From: Bacteroidaceae bacterium
GTDB lineage: Bacteria; Bacteroidota; Bacteroidia; Bacteroidales; Bacteroidaceae
Direction: 5' to 3'
DNA: 64,000 bases
Assembly (NCBI GenBank): GCA_017551925.1
Contig: JAFZKA010000065.1
Span: 1-64,000 of the forward strand
Shown: positions 56,054 to 62,873 of the stretch, piece after piece
How the letters are laid out: each line of letters opens with the position of its first letter
How positions within the stretch are numbered: the first letter of the stretch is position 1
Notes under the pieces: model-generated
Told to the model about the DNA's origin: nothing
The model's input: the letters and a program-made list of their open reading frames with translations, nothing else
The model's database searches: none
Position numbers and translations under genes: made by a program

Positions 56054-57646
56054 ATGAAAAAGATTAATATTCTATTGGCAACCCTAGCAATGCTGGTAGC
56101 CACTGTTTCATGTAACAATGATGACAAGATCCAGACTGAAGAGCTTGGAGTTCCCGCAGGTAGCATTAGAGTCAACATCGCTATAAGTGATCTGCAGCCT
56201 ACAACCAAAGCTGTCAAGAAAGGTTGGGCAGATGGTGACATAATCAATATCTGGTTTGATAATAAAGTATTTCAGACACCTGAACTGACAATGACATACA
56301 ACAATGGTGCATGGGTGGCATCACAAATCTCAGATGAAGTGGTCAATCAGTTAAAATCAAATGGCACAATCTGGGGCTTCTATGAGGCTTCAAATTCTGC
56401 TACTACTGCCTGGACGTTCGGAGATAGTGGAAAATCCGGATATGTTGCCAATTTTGAAACTCCCGAATCCAATTGGACAGTTGGCACATACGGTTACCTG
56501 ACTGTTAAATTCCAAAACATCAGTTATACATTTGACGGAACAACTCTCAGTGCCAATTTGAACAATTGGACTTTTGGAACTGATTTCCAAATGGTAATAA
56601 CCGGTCTGGATAATACAAAGACGTGGACACTTAAAAGTGCTGGTATAGTTAACTGGTATGGCATTCAAATGTGGCTTGAAGGTGAGAATCATGACGAGTT
56701 CAACATGTGGTATTATTTAGGAGGTTCAAACCGTCCAATGTATGGAATGCCTAATGATGACGGATTAGCATTCTATGGAAGATTGGAATCTAGTGACAAT
56801 TCTGCTCAGAATCATACCTTTACTCTTACAAATGTAACAGACAATGTAACATATACCCTTACCAAGAACGCTCAAATCAGCACAAATCAGGGCGCAACTC
56901 TTTTTGCCGCAAAGGTTCCGTTTGGCAGGTTCTCAATAGATATGGGTAACGGCTTAAAGTGGGCTGTCAGCAATCTAGGTGCCGATAATCCATGGGACTA
57001 CGGTGATTACTTTGCCTGGGCGGCCACCACACCTTATTACGAGGCTGGCTATGCTCAGGAAAACCCGCAGGCCCACTGGCGTGAGGGAAAGAGCAGTGGA
57101 TACTATTGGTCTAGTTATCCTTTCATGCAATCCGGTCAAAAATCTTCCAAATACATTACCAAATATACCTATGCCGATGGTAAGACAAGCAACATATATT
57201 ATAAAAATAACAAATTCAAGGGTGATAATGGTGATGGCGTAGAGCACAAGGACTTTGCCTCATACGATTATGTTGATGACCCTGCCCGTTATAACTTGGG
57301 TGGCACCTGGCGCACACCTACAAAACAGGAGTGGGACTGGTTGATTTCAAACTGCACTTGGGTTTCAACGAGTGATTACAACGGCTCCGGTGTGAAAGGC
57401 TACATTGTGACAAGTAAAATTGAAGGTTTTCAGAATAACAGCATCTTCATTCCTGCTGCCGGTTCTTATAGCAATAAACTTCTCGGTAATGATGGTTACT
57501 GCTACTATTGGTCTGCATCCCTCGCTGATACTAGCGGCAGTCAAGGTGGCTCGCACCGCGCATGGTCTTTCAGTTCATTGATGGGACCCAAGATGAATAG
57601 CACAGAACGCCAATTCGGCAACACCATCCGTCCAGTCTGCGAATAA
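56054..57646 (+). CDS. fimbrillin-like lipoprotein with FISUMP domain, cassette II
   Basis: A 530-residue lipoprotein (ATG 56054; lipobox VATVSC at about residue 20; a TTG at 56045 is less likely). Residues 35-290 carry the cassette lipoprotein domain (TKAVKKGWADGDIINIWFDN). Residues 295-530 are a FISUMP module (GNGLKWAVSNLG, DYFAWAATTPYYEAGYAQEN, GGTWRTPTKQEWDWL, SIFIPAAG, YYWSAS, NTIRPV). The combination suggests a surface-exposed binding protein. It corresponds to a fusion of the two lipoprotein types that are separate genes in cassette I. Confidence 0.8.
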   Translation: MKKINILLATLAMLVATVSCNNDDKIQTEELGVPAGSIRVNIAISDLQPTTKAVKKGWADGDIINIWFDNKVFQTPELTMTYNNGAWVASQISDEVVNQLKSNGTIWGFYEASNSATTAWTFGDSGKSGYVANFETPESNWTVGTYGYLTVKFQNISYTFDGTTLSANLNNWTFGTDFQMVITGLDNTKTWTLKSAGIVNWYGIQMWLEGENHDEFNMWYYLGGSNRPMYGMPNDDGLAFYGRLESSDNSAQNHTFTLTNVTDNVTYTLTKNAQISTNQGATLFAAKVPFGRFSIDMGNGLKWAVSNLGADNPWDYGDYFAWAATTPYYEAGYAQENPQAHWREGKSSGYYWSSYPFMQSGQKSSKYITKYTYADGKTSNIYYKNNKFKGDNGDGVEHKDFASYDYVDDPARYNLGGTWRTPTKQEWDWLISNCTWVSTSDYNGSGVKGYIVTSKIEGFQNNSIFIPAAGSYSNKLLGNDGYCYYWSASLADTSGSQGGSHRAWSFSSLMGPKMNSTERQFGNTIRPVCE

Positions 57647-57657
57647 CACAAATAGCT

Positions 57658-57744
57658 CAGAAATATTTCGCTTCGCGTTAATCTCTCGCAGAGATCGCAG
57701 AAACCGCAGATAAAATTTCTGCGATCTCTGCGCTTTCTGCGAGA
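57658..57744. repeat. dispersed repeat copy 2, flanking cassette II
   Basis: Near-identical to 55653-55738, with one single-base indel and few substitutions. Starts 12 bases after the cassette II stop codon and folds into a long imperfect hairpin that may also end transcription. Same orientation as copy 1. Confidence 0.85.
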
Positions 57745-57838
57745 TTTTATTTCTGTGTTTTCCGTGTTTTCTGTGTGACATTCTTTTTTCTGCGAGAGAT
57801 TAAGCATTGTTGATAAAATTATACATATAGTGTGTAAT

Positions 57839-57887
57839 AATTATTTGTTTTTATTAACTTTGCGCAACTTTAGTCAGAAATGCGCAA
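57839..57887 (+). promoter_or_regulatory. cassette III promoter and start-site dyad
   Basis: TAACTTTG at 57855-57862 is a consensus -7 element inside a block shared with cassette II. The dyad TTGCGCA/TGCGCAA (57860-57866 and 57881-57887, 14-base loop) begins in the -7 element and ends inside the start of the upstream ORF. No clear -33 box. Downstream bases AACTTT-AGTCA are conserved with cassette I. Confidence 0.6.
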
Positions 57888-57945
57888 TAGTCTTATCCAT
57901 AGGATGTTTTCTGATGCGCTCCTTTATAATTTAGGGGGGGGGTAA
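57880..57945 (+). CDS. 21-codon upstream ORF ending in GGG GGG GGG TAA, cassette III
   Basis: ATG at 57880 opens a 21-residue frame MRNSL...LYNLGGG. The nine-G tract (57934-57942) forms its last three codons, followed by TAA TAA. It equals the cassette I upstream ORF in length, in M-x-N-S-L start, in a Tyr three residues before the glycines, and in the GGG end, although the middle differs. Same-length, same-frame conservation argues that it is translated. Confidence 0.65.
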   Translation: MRNSLIHRMFSDALLYNLGGG

Positions 57946-57978
57946 TAATAGACTTTTAATCAATAATTTACATATTCT

Positions 57979-58013
57979 ACACGTGGATTCTCTTTTGAGC
58001 CCACGTGTTTTTT
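57979..58013 (+). terminator. leader attenuator hairpin, cassette III
   Basis: ACACGTGG (57979-57986) pairs with CCACGTGT (58001-58008) around a 14-base loop, with a run of six T (58008-58013). It lies 33 bases after the upstream ORF stop and 65 bases before the peptide gene. The stem sequence differs from cassette I but position and form are the same. Confidence 0.7.
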
Positions 58014-58078
58014 GTGTCTTTATACCACTCCTACTTACCTGATTCATACATTTAACCCTATAACATATTTATACAAAG

Positions 58079-58228
58079 ATGAAAAAGAAAAAACTTTATT
58101 CAAGCCCCACGACCGATGTCGTGAAGATTAAGACAGAGGGTATCCTGTGTACCAGCGGTCTTGATGCGATTGTGTCAACATTAGATTTAGCAAGTCCCTT
58201 CGGTAATAACACTGAAGTAGAGTGGTAA
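58079..58228 (+). CDS. cassette peptide, 49 residues, undescribed family
   Basis: Starts MKKKKLYSSPTTDVVKIKTE, continues GILCTSG and ends SPFGNNTEVEW. Same family as the peptides at 43796 and 55871. The lipoprotein gene follows within 20 bases. Not detected by ordinary length cutoffs; support comes from three-way conservation. Roles to consider: a peptide partner, a RiPP-like precursor (conserved Cys and C-terminal Trp), or a regulatory peptide. None is shown by sequence. Confidence 0.8.
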   Translation: MKKKKLYSSPTTDVVKIKTEGILCTSGLDAIVSTLDLASPFGNNTEVEW

Positions 58229-58247
58229 CTTAAAAATGACTACGATT

Positions 58248-59150
58248 ATGAAAAAGATTTTTGCAATTCTTATGGCAGTATTTGCCATCGCAGTTGTGTC
58301 ATGCTCAAAAGAAGATCTGAACGATATCGTATCAGCAGATCCTCAAGAGAATGATTTTGAGACAATCAAAATAAATATCACTTTCCCCGGTGAAACTAAA
58401 GCCGCCAAGAACGCTTGGGTAGCCGGCGATAAACTCAATATTTGGTTCCAAGTAAATGAAAGTACAGATCATTTATCTCCTGATTTGGTTATTACATATG
58501 ACGGTTCCACATGGAAAGCCGGTTCTCTTCGTTCTGGAGCAACACTTTCTGCATCAGGAGATAACATGACATTACTTTACGAGGGACATAATAATATTAT
58601 TTCATGTGATAACTATAATTATTACAATGGATCTGCTTGGTATAGTTTCTATGCTAAAGACTACCATAATGTTTATTCCAATGGTTTGATATTCTATGCA
58701 TATAATATAAAGTATACTTATTCAGATAACACATTGAGTGCCAAAATCTCCACCTGGCAATATGCTACAAGGTTTAAAGTGTTGATTAAGAATAACGACA
58801 ATGGAATGATTCATAATCCCAATGAGTATATACTCCAGGTGGTAAATAATAGTACTGACCCGATTTCATATCCCGGATCAAGAGGAGCGATAGTTATCAG
58901 ACGTGAATATGATAGAATTGATGTTAATAACGGGTCCAGCAATTATGAAGGCAGAGTATCAGGTTTTCAAGAGGCTGATGGTATTGCTTTCTACTATACC
59001 AGTTTTAATGCAACTAACGCTGATATCACATTCTCACTTAGAGATATCAACAATGGAACAGTTAAAACATACTCTGTGACCAACAAGACAATAGCTGCGA
59101 ATCAAAATTGTTGTACCGGCATAGTACTTAACTACTCCTCATTCAATTAA
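58248..59150 (+). CDS. fimbrillin-like lipoprotein, cassette III
   Basis: A 300-residue lipoprotein (lipobox AVVSC). An ATG at 58236 would add four residues; 58248 (MKKIF) matches the sister genes. The domain pattern TKAAKNAWVAGDKLNIWFQV identifies it as a paralogue of the first lipoprotein in cassettes I and II. No FISUMP module is attached. Codon use is noticeably A/T-rich compared with the housekeeping genes, suggesting horizontal exchange or relaxed selection. Confidence 0.75.
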   Translation: MKKIFAILMAVFAIAVVSCSKEDLNDIVSADPQENDFETIKINITFPGETKAAKNAWVAGDKLNIWFQVNESTDHLSPDLVITYDGSTWKAGSLRSGATLSASGDNMTLLYEGHNNIISCDNYNYYNGSAWYSFYAKDYHNVYSNGLIFYAYNIKYTYSDNTLSAKISTWQYATRFKVLIKNNDNGMIHNPNEYILQVVNNSTDPISYPGSRGAIVIRREYDRIDVNNGSSNYEGRVSGFQEADGIAFYYTSFNATNADITFSLRDINNGTVKTYSVTNKTIAANQNCCTGIVLNYSSFN

Positions 59151-59168
59151 TAAAGCACTCTGTTTAAA

Positions 59169-59204
59169 AAACAAAAGCGGTCCATGTGACCGCTTTTGTT
59201 TTTT
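59169..59204 (+). terminator. intrinsic terminator of cassette III
   Basis: AAACAAAAGCGGTC (59169-59182) pairs with GACCGCTTTTGTTT (59188-59201) around a 5-base loop, then more T. A textbook terminator 19 bases past the stop codon. Confidence 0.9.
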
Positions 59205-59302
59205 ACAGTACAATAATCTTATGCGTTATTTATATCACACACCGAATAGAATCTTTCTGCGCTTTCAGCGTTTTCTGCGAGAATTATCTTTCCTGCGAGA
59301 GT

Positions 59303-61138
59303 TTATTCCTCTTCGGCAGCATCCAGAGCCTTGATCTGGGCAAGCAGGTCTTCGGCCTCTTTCTTGAGGGTTTCAATCTTGCTCTTGATGGCGTCAACAA
59401 AGCCGTTGCCGGTCTTGCTTGAGGCGTTCATAAAGCCCAGGTTGTTCTCATAGGTCTGAATCTCACTCTTCTTCTGCTCATACTGGCGCTGCAGCCGCTC
59501 ACGAGGTGAACCCACCTCACGGATACCGCCGCCGCGCTGTGACTGGCGGCTACGCTTGGCGCTCACTGCACCTCCGAATGACTCAACAATGGCCTTGAAC
59601 TCAGACGCAATCTTATCCTTAACCTTGAACGGTACGAATCCTATTCCATTCCACTCATCAATGAGTTGCTGAATGGCCTGGGTATCATCATCGGTAAGGT
59701 TGGCGGCGTCAAATGCCTTGAGTTTGGAGAGAATCTCCTTCTTGGCAGCCAGGTTGGCGTTCTCCTCGTGCTTCTTGGATGAGGTGTTCTTGTCACGCTG
59801 CTCATAGAAATAGTCACATGCGCCTATAAAGCGCTTCCAGATGGAGTTGGTGTACTTTTTCTGAACGGGACCTATCTCACGCCACTGCTTTTGCAGTTCA
59901 GCCATCTTCTCACCGGTGGCTTTCCAGTCTGTGCTCTCCTTGAGAGCCTCGGCCTGCTCACACAGGGCGGTTTTCTTTTCAAGGTTGGCGGTCATATCGT
60001 TCTTGGCCTGCTTGAAGAACTCACCCTTGCGGCTGAAGAACGCATCACATGCGGCACGGAAACGCTCAAATATCTTCTGGTTCTGCTTGGCAGGTGCAAA
60101 GCCTATGTCTTTCCATTTCTTCTGGAGTGCCAGCACCTCCTGTGTCTTGTCATTCCAGTGCTGGAAAGTGGTCAGTTTGTCAAACTCAATACCCTCAAGC
60201 AGTTCACAGATCACGGTCTTCTGGTCAAGGTTCTCTTTCTCCTTTTCCTTGAGTTCCTCAAAGTGCTGCTGATGGCGCTTGTTTATTACGGTCGATGCAG
60301 CCTTGAACCTGGTCCATATCTCCTCTCTTGACTCCTTTGAAACAGGGCCTGTCTCGCGGTAATCCTGGTGCAGTTTCTGGAGTTTGCGGAATGCAGCCAC
60401 TATGTCGGGCTCATCGGCCAGTTTCTCAGCCTCCTCACAGATGGCTATCTTGGCCTCCATGTTCTTCTTGAAGTCATACTCACGGAACTCATTGTTCAGT
60501 TTCTGTATGTCATAGAACTGCTCGGCATACTGCTGATATGCTTTCCAGAGTTCGTTAGCCTTATCGGCCGGAACCTCCTTTATCTCTTTCCACTCCTGCA
60601 GAATGGTCTTGAATTCATTATATGATGCACCCTCGGTATTAGCCTTTTCAATGAGGGCCTTGAAGCGGTCAAGAAGTGCAAGTTTTTTCTTGTAGTTCTC
60701 CTTGCGTACTATCTCAAGTGCCTCCTGGGCTGCGGCCTTTTTCTCCTTGATTATATTCATCAACTTGCGGAACTGCTCCTCAATGGGGTCTGCCTCGGGT
60801 TTGAACTCCTCAGCGGTTCCACCACCGGCCACAAATGCGGCTACCTGTTCCTCCTGGGCTGCACGCTGCAACTTATAGAAAACCTGTTTTAATGACTCTA
60901 ATTCGGGACGCTTGGCCAATGAAATATCACTCACCATCTCCTGCATACGTGCAATTACCTCTTCACGTGAGGATACAGGAGCAACAACCTCCTTCTCTTG
61001 TTCCTCAACAGATTCTACTGACTCAGCAGGAGCCTCAACCTCAGCCTCCTTCTCTACGATAGGTTCAACAGGAGCAACCTCTGCCTTAACTTCTTCAACA
61101 GGCTCCAAGGTGTTCTCTGTGTTCATTTCTTCACTCAT
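59303..61138 (-). CDS. DUF349 repeat protein
   Basis: A 611-residue, mostly alpha-helical, Glu/Lys-rich protein from the ATG at 61138. The N-terminal 90 residues are acidic and disordered (EVEAPAESVESVEEQEKEV). From about residue 125, repeated DUF349 helices follow with pattern W-x-IG-x-(V/A)PxK, e.g. LQEWKEIKEVP, KKWKDIGFAPAKQNQKIF, KQWREIGPVQKKYTNSIW, DEWNGIGFVPFKVKDKI. The family is widespread in Bacteroidetes without a defined function. No operon partners. Confidence 0.9.
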   Translation of the reverse strand: MSEEMNTENTLEPVEEVKAEVAPVEPIVEKEAEVEAPAESVESVEEQEKEVVAPVSSREEVIARMQEMVSDISLAKRPELESLKQVFYKLQRAAQEEQVAAFVAGGGTAEEFKPEADPIEEQFRKLMNIIKEKKAAAQEALEIVRKENYKKKLALLDRFKALIEKANTEGASYNEFKTILQEWKEIKEVPADKANELWKAYQQYAEQFYDIQKLNNEFREYDFKKNMEAKIAICEEAEKLADEPDIVAAFRKLQKLHQDYRETGPVSKESREEIWTRFKAASTVINKRHQQHFEELKEKEKENLDQKTVICELLEGIEFDKLTTFQHWNDKTQEVLALQKKWKDIGFAPAKQNQKIFERFRAACDAFFSRKGEFFKQAKNDMTANLEKKTALCEQAEALKESTDWKATGEKMAELQKQWREIGPVQKKYTNSIWKRFIGACDYFYEQRDKNTSSKKHEENANLAAKKEILSKLKAFDAANLTDDDTQAIQQLIDEWNGIGFVPFKVKDKIASEFKAIVESFGGAVSAKRSRQSQRGGGIREVGSPRERLQRQYEQKKSEIQTYENNLGFMNASSKTGNGFVDAIKSKIETLKKEAEDLLAQIKALDAAEEE

Positions 61139-61267
61139 AATCACTAATTGTATACCAAAAGATGCAAATAAAAGCAAATCCCTGCAAAAATCCTATTATT
61201 TGCAGAGATTTATTTGAAAACAGCACAAAAGGGAACCCCACTAAGTCACTTTTACTGTACTATCGTA

Positions 61268-61576
61268 TCAAAGTTCTTTTATCTGTTCCGCCGTCAGGCC
61301 TGTAATCTCAGAAATCAGACATAAATCAAGCCCTTTTTCTTTCATCGCCTTAGCTGTTTCAGCTATGCCTTCTGCACGCCCCTTGGCTAATCCCTTGGCA
61401 AGTCCTTTGGCCTCACCTCTCTCCTCACCGTGCATGATGGCTGTGGCGAGCTGGCTCTCGCGGTCCCATTCTGCCATCATCTGGCGTACGTATTTCATCT
61501 GCATATCCTCATTCATGTGAGCAAACATACACGTTTCAAAGAACTTATCCAAACCTTTTCCAAGAAATTCTTTCGG
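61268..61576 (-). pseudogene. C-terminal remnant of an Rpn/PD-(D/E)XK family nuclease
   Basis: About 102 codons read PKEFLGKGLDKFFETC, EWDRESQLATAIMHGEERGE, then Ala/Lys/Gly repeats (AKGLAKGLAKGRAEG) and EKGLDLCLISEITGLTAEQ. This is the C-terminal third of Rpn family recombination-promoting nucleases (about 300 residues). The frame meets a stop just upstream (TGA at 61579-61577) and no N-terminal nuclease core follows, so the gene is decayed. A TTG at 61552 is the only start-like codon near. Confidence 0.7.
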
Positions 61577-61730
61577 TCAATAAATAATGGTATCTAAAAC
61601 AATCAAGGGGCATCCCATCTGACACCCACATGCCTTGTGGAACACCCCTTGGTATCAGATATTGCAAAGATATGTGATTATATGAAATAAACCAAAAATG
61701 ACACAGGGAAACGACTCTACTGTTTCATAA

Positions 61731-61763
61731 TGTCCATGGAACAGACCGTCCCTATTGCGGACA
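61731..61763. repeat. REP-like unit, copy 1
   Basis: 33 bases bounded by TGTCC and GGACA, containing ACCGTCCC-T-TTGC. Most bases match 61979-62011. The ends can pair to make a small hairpin. Related in core to the GGGACAGTCCCC pair at 8876-8934. Confidence 0.65.
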
Positions 61764-61978
61764 GGTGGATTTTCCGACCTGACGACCACCAAACAGGAAC
61801 ATGCCTTCATCAAGGCGATTCACTATATAAAATATTCTATGATACATATTGCTTATGAATTTTTGCAGCATCGTTGACAATATTTCGTAAAAATCATCAG
61901 CGACAATGCAGAAATAATACAGTTCTTATAAATTACAAAATCTTTGCAAGGTTATTGAAGTGACAATTGTACTTTTTT

Positions 61979-62011
61979 GTCCACGGAAGGAACCGTCCCT
62001 TTTGCGGACAC
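61979..62011. repeat. REP-like unit, copy 2
   Basis: Same 33-base layout as 61731-61763: TGTCC, ACGGAAGGAACCGTCCC, TTTTGCGGACA. It ends 5 bases from the stop codon of the FISUMP gene and could serve as its transcript end. Confidence 0.65.
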
Positions 62012-62016
62012 TTGTG

Positions 62017-62832
62017 CTAATTGGCGACGGGTCGGACAGAGTAACCGAAGTAGCGATTGTTGGTACCCCAAGCCGGGATGTTCGAAAGAATGTTGAAGTC
62101 GTACGCGCCACTCGGGTTGCCCGTGTAGAGCGAACTGGACCAGTAGTTGCCCTGGTTGACATTAACAATGAGGTCCGTGCCACCGCGGAACCAGGCAGCC
62201 GGGAGGAAAAGCGTGGCGCCGGTTGAATTCCTTACTATCTGCAATCCTATAATATCGGTGCCCGCATATTTTGTTGTACTGCCATCACACCAGGTCCAGG
62301 TGTAATCATCGGTTTTTGTTTTAGTAGCAATAAGTTCGTCAAAATCACCTTTTGTGGGCATGCGCCAAGAGCCGCCCCAGTTGTAACTGGCTGCGTCATC
62401 CTCCGGGTCAAGAGTGGTCTTGGAGTCTGTGAAACCATCTTCTCCATAATAGCTGTTGTTACAGTACTTGGTCAGAGCTTTGCCTGAGTCGTTGAGCCAC
62501 TTGTAAGATTTCCAGTTATAGCCATATGTTTTCTTATTGTCATCTTTCCAGTGAGTTTGTGGATTTTCCTGAGCATAACCGGGCTCGTAGTAGGGCACGG
62601 TCTCGCCCCAAGCAAAGTAGTCACCGTACTCCTCAGGTTTGCTGGCACCTACGTTGCAAGTGGCCCACTTGAGGCCGGAGGGGAGGCCCAGATCTACGTA
62701 CTCGTGACCGTTGTAGGGATCTACCGGAACGGGATCATTATCATCGCTGCCATCATGGCAGCAACAGCCTGTAAGCATCAGAGCGCCTATCAGGAGCCCC
62801 TTGGGTAATAAAGAAAAGGAGTATTTAGTCAT
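62017..62832 (-). CDS. FISUMP domain lipoprotein
   Basis: A 271-residue lipoprotein from the ATG at 62832 (lipobox MLTGC; upstream in-frame codons overlap the neighbouring gene). Nearly all of it is a FISUMP domain: NGHEYVDLGLPSGLKWATCN, YGDYFAWGETVPYYEPGYAQ, GGSWRMPTKGDFDELIA, TGATLFLPAAW, YWSSS, FGYSVRPV. The fold resembles C-type-lectin-like modules. The segment before the last YWSSS and the C-terminal 60 residues differ strongly from the neighbour at 62874, while the flanks are nearly identical. Confidence 0.85.
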   Translation of the reverse strand: MTKYSFSLLPKGLLIGALMLTGCCCHDGSDDNDPVPVDPYNGHEYVDLGLPSGLKWATCNVGASKPEEYGDYFAWGETVPYYEPGYAQENPQTHWKDDNKKTYGYNWKSYKWLNDSGKALTKYCNNSYYGEDGFTDSKTTLDPEDDAASYNWGGSWRMPTKGDFDELIATKTKTDDYTWTWCDGSTTKYAGTDIIGLQIVRNSTGATLFLPAAWFRGGTDLIVNVNQGNYWSSSLYTGNPSGAYDFNILSNIPAWGTNNRYFGYSVRPVAN

Positions 62833-62873
62833 TGCTTTGTAATTAGGTTCTGTTTTATCAGTTTGTGCTAATC

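Larger units (their letters stand above)
61577..62016. other. 440-base gene-free stretch with repeats
   Basis: No convincing coding frame. It contains an inverted pair CAAGGGG/CCCCTTG (61604-61610 and 61645-61651), two REP-like units (61731-61763 and 61979-62011) and otherwise AT-rich sequence. No template-repeat copy of the adjacent FISUMP 3' ends was seen here. Confidence 0.6.

Noticed and set aside
55653-57744. CRISPR array
   Set aside because: Two long direct repeats 2 kb apart with genes between them; no regular short spacers and no cas genes.
59891-60331. Plus-strand Leu-rich frame opposite the DUF349 gene
   Set aside because: Antisense of Glu/Lys-rich coiled codons always gives Leu/Phe-rich frames; no start context or promoter.
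61268-61552. Intact small gene of 94 codons
   Set aside because: It matches only the C-terminal part of Rpn-type proteins and relies on a TTG start inside the homologous region, so it was called a remnant.
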